A stretch of 5,757 bases of DNA, taken from Faecousia sp. Its GTDB lineage: Bacteria > Bacillota > Clostridia > Oscillospirales > Oscillospiraceae. The translations under genes were made by a program, and so were the position numbers. Below the pieces are notes generated by a model that ran no database searches, had not been told where the DNA came from, and saw nothing but the letters and a program-made list of their open reading frames with translations. The first letter of the stretch is position 1; each line of letters starts with the position of its first letter. Below, in pieces: positions 1 to 5,566 of this stretch. The stretch is from contig JARHYV010000068.1 of NCBI GenBank assembly GCA_029258495.1, positions 1 to 5,757 on the forward strand, given 5' to 3'.

Positions 1-394
1 AGGAGAAGTAGGGGCCTTCCATCTGAATACCCCGAAGAACGGAGCAGCCCTCGGGCTTTTCCTCTGCCAGCTGCTTGGCGGTGGCGAATGCCTTGCCCAG
101 CGTTTCGTAATCCAGAGTCATGGAGGCGGGGGCAAAGGAGGTGATGCCGCAGGACAGATAGTACTGGGCCATTTTCTTCAGACCCTCGTAGCTGCCGTCG
201 GAGAAGTCGTAGTTGGAGTTGCCGTGGCTGTGAACCTCCACCAGACCGGGGATGACGGTGGCACCCTTCAGGTCGATGGCGTCCTCGGGAACATTCTCGG
301 GCAGGATGGCACCGAATTTGCCGTCCACGACTTCAAATGCACCGGTATGGAACTGGAAATCTCCAGTGAAAATTCTGGCATTTTTGTAAAACAT
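1..394 (-). CDS. nagA: N-acetylglucosamine-6-phosphate deacetylase, N-terminal part (cut by window edge)
   Basis: The enzyme removes the acetyl group from GlcNAc-6-phosphate, giving glucosamine-6-phosphate and acetate in cytosolic amino-sugar breakdown. Only the first 131 residues are in the window; family members are usually about 370-390 residues. Visible are the small N-terminal beta-domain, the amidohydrolase entry motif PGLVEVHSHG (residues 49-58) with metal-type histidines H55 and H57, and RGIQMEGPYF (121-130), whose E126 matches the conserved metal-binding glutamate. The HxH pair resembles the Bacillus-type enzyme rather than E. coli NagA, which has Q/N at these positions. The ATG at 394 follows an AAAGGAG site (403-409) with 8-nt spacing. 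It lies 36 bp downstream of the ROK kinase-like gene with no terminator between, so the two are probably one operon. Another amidohydrolase of the same group is possible but less likely. Confidence 0.9.
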   Translation of the reverse strand, partial: MFYKNARIFTGDFQFHTGAFEVVDGKFGAILPENVPEDAIDLKGATVIPGLVEVHSHGNSNYDFSDGSYEGLKKMAQYYLSCGITSFAPASMTLDYETLGKAFATAKQLAEEKPEGCSVLRGIQMEGPYFS

Positions 395-430
395 GGAATA
401 GACTCCTTTCTGATGTATCGATGGTATCGC

Positions 431-1810
431 TCAGCGCAGCTCAGGCAGAGATGCTGCTGCAACCGCCTGACCCACACGACGGGTATTTTCATCGGGAGCA
501 ATGATTTGGCACTTCTTGGCAAGCTCGGGGTACTCGTCCGCCAGAACCTGGTTGGACACCTCCAGGATCATGTCGCCGCCCTTGCCGGACAGCACACGAC
601 CCATGCACATCAGGTGCTCGATGTCGTAGAAGTGGGAGTACTGCACCACGGCATAGGCGAGGTAAATGCCGATGTCGCGGAAGATCTTCTGGGCTCTTTC
701 GTCGTCTGCTTCCATCAGACCCTGAACCACCTTCAGCTTTTGGGCGGGAGCCAGCTCGGGATCCAGCTCGATGCCTGCACGGGGTGCCAGCTTGATGACG
801 GCATCCTGAGAGAAGTACTTGCAGCCCACACCGAAATCGGTAGACCACTCGTCCTGCATGGCATCGGGGTTCAGGTCAACGGGGGCAAAGGCCAGCTCGG
901 AGATCCAGCCCTTGACATTCTTGTCCTTGTCCACATAGCCGACAGCCTCGGAGGTGCCCATGGCAAGACCCATGATGTTGCCCTTATTCAGACCCATAGC
1001 GCCTGCCAGAGCGGAAACATCGCCGTCGTTTGCAACGACACAGGGAACATCGCCGATCTCTGCGGCAGCCCGGTCAAAAACGGTCTTGACCTCATCCCAA
1101 CGGCTCCGGGGAACCTTGTAGAAGATGCTGGAGATCATGGGAGCGTTGCCGATGAAGGTGCCGGCGGAGGAAACGCCGATGGCATCGACTCTGGGCATCT
1201 TGCTTGCGGCGGTCTTCAGTGCCTCGACGATGCCGTTGAACTGGTAGGTGGGGTCTTCGTTCAGCTTGGGATACCAGACGACCTCCTCGGAGTAGACGCA
1301 CTCGCCGTCGATGACGGCAGAAACCTTGCGGTCGGATCCGCCTGCGTCAAAGCCGATGCGGCAGCCGTCCAGATGACCGCCGATGGGCATGGCCTGCTCG
1401 TTGGTTTCGGGGCACTTGTCCAGAGGCAGATCTACGATCTCCAGATGCTTTTCGTACAGCTTGAAGAAGAAGTCATAGTCAAAGGCGCGCTCGCCGGTTT
1501 CGGAGTAGGCGGCCTGAAGTTTCTTTGCGATCTCGGAGCAGCCGCAGATGGACACCCGGAAACCGCCGATAGACCACAGCAGGAACTTGACATAGCGCTC
1601 TACATAGCGGTAGTCGGCATCTGCCATCTCGGCAGTGCCGTGGATGAAGGTGTGGTGGACGGAAACCTTGCCCTGATCCCGCTCTACGGCGATGGAAAGG
1701 GGTTTCTGCGCACCCTTGAGGTATGCCTCAGACCAGACACCGAAGGGGATAAAATCAGGATCCAGAGCAGGGATGTGCTTTATTTCGTAGTTAACGCCTA
1801 GGTATTGCAT
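431..1810 (-). CDS. ROK/ASKHA-type sugar kinase-like protein, atypical
   Basis: This 459-residue protein has the ASKHA sugar-kinase fold signature in its C-terminal two thirds. Phosphate-1 motif GFDAGGSDRK is at 153-162. The ROK-like block VVANDGDVSALAGAMG is at 258-273, with D262 the likely catalytic base. Phosphate-2-like LAMGTSEAVG is at 282-291, and MGRVLSGKGG at 403-412 resembles the late glycine-rich adenosine motif. Residues 1 to about 150 form an N-terminal region that ordinary ROK kinases of about 300 residues lack. The canonical ROK zinc motif CxCGxxGCxE is absent; the matching stretch DFGVGCKYFSQDAVIKLA (325-342) keeps one cysteine. The usual ExGH motif appears as ELAFAP (305-310), keeping the glutamate but not the histidine. 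It is first in an operon with nagA, so a GlcNAc or related amino-sugar kinase is the natural guess. A regulatory or non-catalytic sugar sensor is the alternative. No helix-turn-helix is evident. The start at 1810 is set by AAGGAGG 8 nt upstream; an in-frame start at 1852 has no such site. Confidence 0.8.
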   Translation of the reverse strand: MQYLGVNYEIKHIPALDPDFIPFGVWSEAYLKGAQKPLSIAVERDQGKVSVHHTFIHGTAEMADADYRYVERYVKFLLWSIGGFRVSICGCSEIAKKLQAAYSETGERAFDYDFFFKLYEKHLEIVDLPLDKCPETNEQAMPIGGHLDGCRIGFDAGGSDRKVSAVIDGECVYSEEVVWYPKLNEDPTYQFNGIVEALKTAASKMPRVDAIGVSSAGTFIGNAPMISSIFYKVPRSRWDEVKTVFDRAAAEIGDVPCVVANDGDVSALAGAMGLNKGNIMGLAMGTSEAVGYVDKDKNVKGWISELAFAPVDLNPDAMQDEWSTDFGVGCKYFSQDAVIKLAPRAGIELDPELAPAQKLKVVQGLMEADDERAQKIFRDIGIYLAYAVVQYSHFYDIEHLMCMGRVLSGKGGDMILEVSNQVLADEYPELAKKCQIIAPDENTRRVGQAVAAASLPELR

Positions 1811-1818
1811 GGTTTGTT

Positions 1819-1825
1819 CCTCCTT
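1819..1825 (-). promoter_or_regulatory. Ribosome binding site deciding the ROK-like start
   Basis: AAGGAGG on the minus strand lies 8 nt before the ATG at 1810. It selects this start over the in-frame ATG at 1852, which would place 14 extra residues encoded by the ribosome binding site itself. Confidence 0.85.
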
Positions 1826-1867
1826 GAAGATAGCGCATCGTAACATTTGCACAATTTAACTATTCGA

Positions 1868-1895
1868 ATTATACCACATTCCGTTCAATTAGCAA
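1868..1895 (-). promoter_or_regulatory. Promoter of the ROK-nagA operon (sigma-A type)
   Basis: On the minus strand a perfect TATAAT -10 box (1868-1873) is preceded by TGG, making an extended -10. A partial -35 TTGCTA (1890-1895) lies 16 bp upstream. The leader from the expected start near 1861 to the ATG at 1810 is about 50 nt. The 8-bp palindrome ATTCGAAT (1862-1869) overlaps the downstream edge of the -10 box and might be an operator, but it is short. I see no riboswitch in the leader. Confidence 0.7.
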
Positions 1896-1938
1896 TATCA
1901 TTATCCACATAGATGTTGCAGATATCGACGATGCCGCG

Positions 1939-1966
1939 AAAAAAATGCCGCCCTTTCGGACGGCAT
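1939..1966 (-). terminator. Intrinsic terminator of the ferritin-like gene
   Basis: Read on the minus strand, a 9-bp stem (one T-G wobble) closes a GAAA tetraloop and runs straight into seven Ts. It starts 6 nt after the stop codon of the ferritin-like gene. It should separate that gene from the downstream ROK-nagA operon, which agrees with the operon's own promoter. Confidence 0.9.
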
Positions 1967-1972
1967 CTGCAC

Positions 1973-2422
1973 CTATTTTCTGTGGAGGGATCCGATCAGC
2001 TCCAGGATCAGACGGCAGTGCTCCTGTTCCTGATCCCGGAGTCTGGTGAAGACATGCCCGTACTCCGGATCCTGGCACCGGGCATCATAGGCGCTGAGGG
2101 CGCGCATCTCCCGTCCGTAGCAATTTCTGAGGATCTGCTCGATGGAGCCGTGGATGGGGGCCTGCTTGGGCAGATGGGGAAGTGTGCCCGTGGTCATGGA
2201 GCAGATCCCCTTCAGACAGGAGCAGTGGGTCTGCTCCTGCTCGTGCATTTTTTGCAGGAGCATGCTGTCTTTTCCGGAAAAATGCCGGGAAAGCTGTAAG
2301 TATATGGCAGAGTCCTCCCATTCGGCGACGATGAGATCTGCAAGACTGGTTTCGGTGCTTTCTTGGGTGCCGCGCACACGCTGCCACACGCGCTGTGCCT
2401 GCACCTGATTGATTTGTTCCAT
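1973..2422 (-). CDS. Rubrerythrin/ferritin-like diiron protein
   Basis: This 149-residue protein is a four-helix ferritin-like bundle by motif. Helix 1 has E34-x6-Y41, helix 2 has E63-x2-H66, helix 3 has E105-x6-Y112 and helix 4 has E132-x2-H135. These give the complete six-ligand diiron set (E34, E63, H66, E105, E132, H135) in the symmetric order of rubrerythrins. There is no C-terminal rubredoxin domain, so a second protein would have to supply electrons. Family members handle peroxide or oxygen stress or iron; which role applies here cannot be told. Six cysteines (67, 69, 74, 101, 116, 136) are present, unusual for a bundle this small. No signal peptide is seen, so it is probably cytosolic. 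It stands alone, with its own promoter and terminator, divergent from holB. The start at 2422 is preferred because AAAGGAG sits 8 nt upstream; the in-frame GTG at 2431 overlaps that site. Confidence 0.82.
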   Translation of the reverse strand: MEQINQVQAQRVWQRVRGTQESTETSLADLIVAEWEDSAIYLQLSRHFSGKDSMLLQKMHEQEQTHCSCLKGICSMTTGTLPHLPKQAPIHGSIEQILRNCYGREMRALSAYDARCQDPEYGHVFTRLRDQEQEHCRLILELIGSLHRK

Positions 2423-2430
2423 ATCAAACA

Positions 2431-2437
2431 CTCCTTT
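2431..2437 (-). promoter_or_regulatory. Ribosome binding site deciding the ferritin-like start
   Basis: AAAGGAG on the minus strand lies 8 nt before the ATG at 2422. The alternative GTG begins on its last base, so that GTG cannot be used with this site. Confidence 0.8.
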
Positions 2438-2445
2438 CTACTAAG

Positions 2446-2451
2446 AGTATA
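2446..2451 (-). promoter_or_regulatory. Probable -10 box of the ferritin-like gene
   Basis: TATACT on the minus strand is 5/6 to the consensus. The expected transcript start is near 2439, giving a very short leader of about 17 nt. The -35 region, near TGAAAA about 18 bp upstream, is poor, so either an activator helps or this is a weak promoter. Confidence 0.45.
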
Positions 2452-2514
2452 GTGTTTTGCCGGGGGATTTTTTCACAGAAAGCGGTCGAACACGGATTTG
2501 CATCGAAAAAAAGA

Positions 2515-2542
2515 TAGCATATTGAAAAAATTGTGATATAAT
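2515..2542 (+). promoter_or_regulatory. Promoter of the holB-ricT operon
   Basis: A perfect TATAAT (2537-2542) is preceded by TGA at 2534-2536, forming an extended -10. The -35 element is weak (TAGCAT at 2515-2520, 16-bp spacer), which an extended -10 can compensate. The ATG at 2585 lies about 36 nt downstream of the expected transcript start. Confidence 0.65.
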
Positions 2543-2564
2543 ATCAAATGTGAAAAAATATCAC
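2534..2564. promoter_or_regulatory. Possible operator: palindrome over the holB -10 box
   Basis: TGATAT (2534-2539) and ATATCA (2541-2546) form a perfect inverted repeat around one base, covering the -10 box. A further ATATCAC at 2558-2564 is a perfect 7-bp inverted match to GTGATAT at 2533-2539. A dimeric repressor site is plausible, but part of the symmetry is built into TATAAT itself, and I match it to no known regulator. Confidence 0.3.
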
Positions 2565-2584
2565 TGGGAAAGGATGTGTGTTTG

Positions 2585-3535
2585 ATGGGCTTTGAAACGC
2601 TGCTGGGCAACGATCAACTGAAACACAACCTGACGGCGGCCCGGGACAAGCACCGGCTTTCTCATTTTTATCTGATTTCCGGCCCGGAGGGTTCCGGCAA
2701 GCACACTCTGGCGGATCTGATCGCGGCAGCCATGCTGTGCCATGAGCCCAACGGCCCCTGCGGTGAGTGCCGCAGCTGCCGCAAGGTGCTCGCCCACAGT
2801 CATCCGGACTATATCGAGATCGACGATCCGGAGAAGAAGACGGTTCCCGTGGATCTGATCCGTGAGGCTCGGGCGGATATGTTTGTCCGTCCCAATGAGG
2901 GGGATCGCAAGATCTATCTCTTCCCCAGAGCGCAGGATATGGGTCTGCCCGGACAGAACGCACTGCTGAAGGTTCTGGAGGAGCCCCCTGCCTACGGCGT
3001 CTTTTTGCTGCTGACGGATAATCCCAACAAGCTGCTGACCACGGTGCGCTCGCGCTGCGTGGAGCTGAAATTGCAGTCGCTGCCCGAGGCGATCCTCCGG
3101 AAAAGACTCTCGGAGGAATTTCCCAAGGCGGACGGACAGATGCTTTCCGCTGCCATGGTGCGCAGCGGCGGCTATCTGGGGCAGGCAAGGCAGCTGCTCA
3201 GCGGCATCACCATTTCCGAGGAGGCCAAGCACTTTGCTGCGTCGTTCGGCTCGGGAGATCCCTATGAGCTGCTGCGGCTGCTGGTTCCCCTTGAAAAGTG
3301 GAAGCGTGATGCGCTGATCCCGGTTCTGGCGGAGTGGCTGGAGCTTGTGGAGCAGGCGATGATCCACCGTTCCGGCATGCCGGCGGCCATCCCTGAGGCA
3401 AAGCAGATCGCCGGAGCGAAGAATATGACGGAACTGATGGATGCGGCCGAAAATCTGAAAAAAGCAATAGAATATGCCCAGGGGAATGTGTCCTGCGCAG
3501 CGGTGTGCGGATGGCTTGCCTGGGCTCTGCGATGA
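2585..3535 (+). CDS. holB: DNA polymerase III delta-prime subunit
   Basis: Delta-prime is part of the clamp-loader complex that places the beta sliding clamp on DNA during replication. The 316-residue length fits the family. Seen in order are Walker A GPEGSGKHT (33-41), the zinc-module cysteines C52, C59, C62 and C65 (C-x6-C-x2-C-x2-C), NALLKVLEEPP (125-135), and the TTVRSRC arginine-finger motif (152-158). The Walker B region reads YLFPRAQDMG (111-120), without the usual acidic DExx core. The C-terminal part (about 210-316) is the collar-type helical domain and is less conserved. The ATG at 2585 follows AAAGGA at 2569-2574 with 10-nt spacing; an in-frame GTG at 2576 is too close to that site. 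It is followed after 30 bp by ricT, as in the Bacillus holB-yaaT order. DnaX is less likely because of the length and the missing C-terminal domains. Confidence 0.92.
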   Translation: MGFETLLGNDQLKHNLTAARDKHRLSHFYLISGPEGSGKHTLADLIAAAMLCHEPNGPCGECRSCRKVLAHSHPDYIEIDDPEKKTVPVDLIREARADMFVRPNEGDRKIYLFPRAQDMGLPGQNALLKVLEEPPAYGVFLLLTDNPNKLLTTVRSRCVELKLQSLPEAILRKRLSEEFPKADGQMLSAAMVRSGGYLGQARQLLSGITISEEAKHFAASFGSGDPYELLRLLVPLEKWKRDALIPVLAEWLELVEQAMIHRSGMPAAIPEAKQIAGAKNMTELMDAAENLKKAIEYAQGNVSCAAVCGWLAWALR

Positions 3536-3565
3536 AATTTTTGTTACCACATTAAGGAGAAAAAC

Positions 3566-4909
3566 ATGGACGAGATCAATGTGACCCCTGAGGAAACACA
3601 AAAGCCTCTTCCCGAGCAGGTCGAGGTAGTCGATATCCAGTTCCGGTCGGGTCAGAAGATTTATTTTTTTGATCCGGATGGCATGAAGATCCAGACCGGA
3701 GCACATCTGATTATTGAAACAGCCAGAGGGCCGGAATACGGCACCTGCACCGGAGGCAATCATATGGTGGCCTCCAAGGATGTGGTCGCACCTCTGCGCA
3801 AGGTGCTGCGCATCGCCAATGCACAGGACGAGAAAACCGTGGCAGAGAACCGCCAGAAGGAAAAGCGCGCCCACGACATCTGCGCCCAGAAGATCCTTGA
3901 GCATGGTCTTGATATGCAGCTTGTAAGTGCGGAATATGCCTTTGACGGCAGCAAGATCCTGTTCTTTTTCACTGCCGACGAGCGGGTGGACTTCCGGGAG
4001 CTGGTAAAAAATCTGGCAGGGATCTTCCATACCCGCATCGAGCTGCGCCAGATCGGCGTCCGGGACAAGGCGAAGATGGTCGGCGGCCTGGGCATCTGCG
4101 GCAGACCCTTCTGCTGCGCTCAGTTTCTGGATGATTTTCAGCCGGTTTCCATTAAAATGGCGAAGACCCAGAACCTTTCCCTGAACCCGACCAAGATCTC
4201 CGGCACCTGCGGCAGACTGATGTGCTGCCTGAAATACGAGCAGGATGCCTATGAGGATCTGATCCGCACCAGTCCCAAGCCCGACTCCTTCGTGGATACA
4301 CCGGACGGACGGGGCACGGTGGTGGATGTGAACCTCCTGCGCCAGAGCGTCAAGGTGCGCATGGAGGACAATCCCGAAACCTGCGGCTGCTACTCCAACT
4401 GTGATATCTGCGTCCTGCGCAGCGGCAAGGCGAAGAAGAACGATCCGCCCATTCCGGCAGATCTTGCCCCCATCTCCGGCTGCGGCAAGTGCTGCCGCAA
4501 GCAGGAGCCTCAGGATGAGCCGAGCCTGCTGGAGCCGGTTCGTTTCCGCTATCGCACGGATTCCGTGGTAGACGAGTCGGAGCCGACCCGCCATGAGGAG
4601 GAGTCGACTCAGGAACCGGCTCAGGAGCAGCAGGAGAACAGAAACCGCCGCAGCCGCCGACCCAGAAACAATCCCAAGGGACAGCAAAACGGGCAGCAGC
4701 CCAAGACGGATAAGCCCAGACCTCCCAGAAAGCCCCGTCCGGAGCAGAAAAACGGCGAACAGAAACCCAACGCGCCCAAGGCAGAGGAGGGCGGCTCCAA
4801 GCCCAATGTGCCCAAGGCAGAAGACGGCGAGAAGAAAAACCGCAATCGCCGTCCCAATTACCATCGCCGCAGAAAGCCCAAGGCTCCCGGCGGCAATCAG
4901 CAGGGATAA
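3566..4909 (+). CDS. ricT: PSP1-domain Fe-S protein RicT (YaaT), with extra cysteines and basic tail
   Basis: RicT joins RicA and RicF in the Bacillus Y-complex, which carries [4Fe-4S] clusters and promotes RNase Y-dependent mRNA maturation; in B. subtilis it also affects sporulation and competence. Residues about 20-230 are the PSP1/YaaT core, with GICGRPFCCAQFL (176-188) and SGTCGRLMCCLKYE (212-225) holding six cysteines: 178, 183, 184, 215, 220, 221. After the core come CGCYSNCDIC (273-282) and CGKCC (306-310), adding seven more cysteines. From about residue 340 to 447 the protein is low-complexity and rich in K, R, P, Q, N and E, with a near-duplicate KPNxPKAExG unit at 400-409 and 412-421. 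At 447 residues it is much longer than Bacillus YaaT, which is under 300. AAGGAG (3554-3559) lies 6 nt before the ATG. The gap to holB is 30 bp without a terminator, so the two genes are probably co-transcribed. RicA and RicF are not in the window. Confidence 0.9.
   Translation: MDEINVTPEETQKPLPEQVEVVDIQFRSGQKIYFFDPDGMKIQTGAHLIIETARGPEYGTCTGGNHMVASKDVVAPLRKVLRIANAQDEKTVAENRQKEKRAHDICAQKILEHGLDMQLVSAEYAFDGSKILFFFTADERVDFRELVKNLAGIFHTRIELRQIGVRDKAKMVGGLGICGRPFCCAQFLDDFQPVSIKMAKTQNLSLNPTKISGTCGRLMCCLKYEQDAYEDLIRTSPKPDSFVDTPDGRGTVVDVNLLRQSVKVRMEDNPETCGCYSNCDICVLRSGKAKKNDPPIPADLAPISGCGKCCRKQEPQDEPSLLEPVRFRYRTDSVVDESEPTRHEEESTQEPAQEQQENRNRRSRRPRNNPKGQQNGQQPKTDKPRPPRKPRPEQKNGEQKPNAPKAEEGGSKPNVPKAEDGEKKNRNRRPNYHRRRKPKAPGGNQQG
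4763..4828 (+). repeat. Imperfect tandem repeat inside the ricT tail
   Basis: Two ten-codon units encode KPNAPKAEEG and KPNVPKAEDG, separated by two codons. They differ at two residues and lie in the disordered tail. This looks like local expansion of low-complexity sequence. Confidence 0.6.
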
Positions 4910-4945
4910 CAGAATGAGCCGGCGCTTGCCGAGCAACGCATTTTC

Positions 4946-4975
4946 AGACCCGAACAAATCTTTGTTCGGGTCTTT
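4946..4975 (+). terminator. Intrinsic terminator of holB-ricT
   Basis: A perfect 13-bp inverted repeat (4946-4958 with 4961-4973) surrounds a 2-nt centre, so in RNA the loop is probably 4-6 nt. It begins 36 nt after the ricT stop. The T run after the stem is short (TTT, then CC), so some read-through into the next gene is possible. On the minus strand no T run follows, so it should work rightward only. Confidence 0.75.
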
Positions 4976-5017
4976 CCTGCCGGTTATGTTGAAACATATT
5001 GTCTGATTTGATGGATC

Positions 5018-5022
5018 GGAGG
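5018..5022 (+). promoter_or_regulatory. Ribosome binding site with ambiguous start choice
   Basis: GGAGG is only 2 nt from the ATG at 5025 but 8 nt from the in-frame GTG at 5031. The spacing favours the GTG, which would give a protein two residues shorter beginning MKKVIVIG. Confidence 0.6.
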
Positions 5023-5024
5023 CG

Positions 5025-5528
5025 ATGAATGTGAAAAAGGTTATCGTAATCGGATGCCCCGGAAGTGGGAAAAGCACCTTTTCAAGGGCGCTCCATCAGC
5101 GAACGGGACTGCCGCTGTATCATTTGGATATGCTGAACTGGAATGATGATAAAACCACTGTCCCGAAGGCTGTGTTTATAGAACGGCTGAAGGATGTCAT
5201 GCAGGGGGACTCGTGGATCATCGACGGCAACTACGGCTCTACGATAGAACTTCGCATGAATGCCTGTGATACGGTGTTCTTTCTGGATTATCCACTGGAG
5301 GTCTGCATGGATGGCGTCAGGGCGAGAATGGGGCAGAAACGCAGTGATATGCCGTGGGTCGAAACGGAGGATGATCCGGATTTTATTCGATTTATAACGG
5401 ACTATCATTCGGTCAGCAGACCCGTCGTTCTGGAGCTTTTGGAAAAGTATGCAGGAAAAGAGATTTTCGTTTTTTCCTCCAGAAAGCAAGCAGAGGACTA
5501 TCTGGCAGGGCTGCCGGATGATGCATAA
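5025..5528 (+). CDS. Small P-loop kinase, FlaR/adenylate-kinase-like
   Basis: This 167-residue cytosolic protein is a P-loop nucleotide-binding enzyme of the group often labelled 'DNA topology modulation protein FlaR' or 'adenylate kinase-related'. Seen are Walker A GCPGSGKST (10-18, K16), YHLDMLNW (32-39), WIIDGNYGST (64-73), R77 followed by DTVFFLDYP (82-90, Walker B-like), and a C-terminal FVFSSRKQAEDYL (148-160). The order and length match that family. True substrates in the group are poorly known, so I give no gene symbol. The start may be ATG 5025 or, by ribosome-site spacing, GTG 5031. GC over 5041-5520 is about 50% by hand count, and ATA and AGG codons occur, unlike the roughly 60% GC of the ricT core. 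This suggests a different history or low expression. No convincing promoter is seen in 4976-5024; the best guess is a weak TTGTTC/TATGTT pair at 4962-4990 that would overlap the upstream terminator. Confidence 0.75.
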   Translation: MNVKKVIVIGCPGSGKSTFSRALHQRTGLPLYHLDMLNWNDDKTTVPKAVFIERLKDVMQGDSWIIDGNYGSTIELRMNACDTVFFLDYPLEVCMDGVRARMGQKRSDMPWVETEDDPDFIRFITDYHSVSRPVVLELLEKYAGKEIFVFSSRKQAEDYLAGLPDDA

Positions 5529-5565
5529 AAAACGGAGTGTGTCGAATTTCGGCACACTCCGTTTT
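5527..5565. terminator. Bidirectional intrinsic terminator between convergent genes
   Basis: A long stem (5529-5545 pairing with 5549-5565, one G-T wobble) has a 3-nt loop. Rightward it ends in TTTT and stops the FlaR-like gene, whose stop codon is adjacent. On the minus strand it ends in six Ts and lies just after the stop codon of the membrane-protein gene. One hairpin therefore serves both genes. Confidence 0.88.
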
Positions 5566-5566
5566 G

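Noticed and set aside
224..1801. A 525-codon open frame on the plus strand, opposite the ROK-like gene and nagA
   Set aside because: It has the same cause: codon-aligned antisense of genes that avoid TTA, CTA and TCA. It spans two sense genes and their intergenic gap, with no convincing ribosome site or domain.
1811..1860. Possible riboswitch or attenuator in the ROK-nagA leader
   Set aside because: The leader is only about 50 nt, AT-rich, and shows no stable stem or T run.
2534..2546. The palindrome as a PerR or Fur box, given the neighbouring diiron gene
   Set aside because: It does not match the known TTATAAT-type PerR box or the GATAAT-type Fur box well enough to name a regulator.
4583..4906. 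The repetitive ricT tail as a frameshifted or foreign segment
   Set aside because: The frame is continuous, the composition is the same G/C-rich lysine/arginine/proline coding, and the stop is followed by a proper terminator.
5011..5028. A five-codon minigene (ATG 5011 to TGA 5028) overlapping the ATG at 5025 as ATGA, suggesting translational coupling
   Set aside because: It has no ribosome site of its own and contains the GGAGG of the next gene; most likely chance.
2561..5077. An 838-codon open frame on the minus strand, opposite holB and ricT
   Set aside because: It is codon-aligned with both sense genes, so antisense stops would need sense TTA, CTA or TCA codons, which these genes avoid. 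The product is a low-complexity L/A/G/H-rich string without recognisable domains, and it crosses a terminator and a gene boundary.
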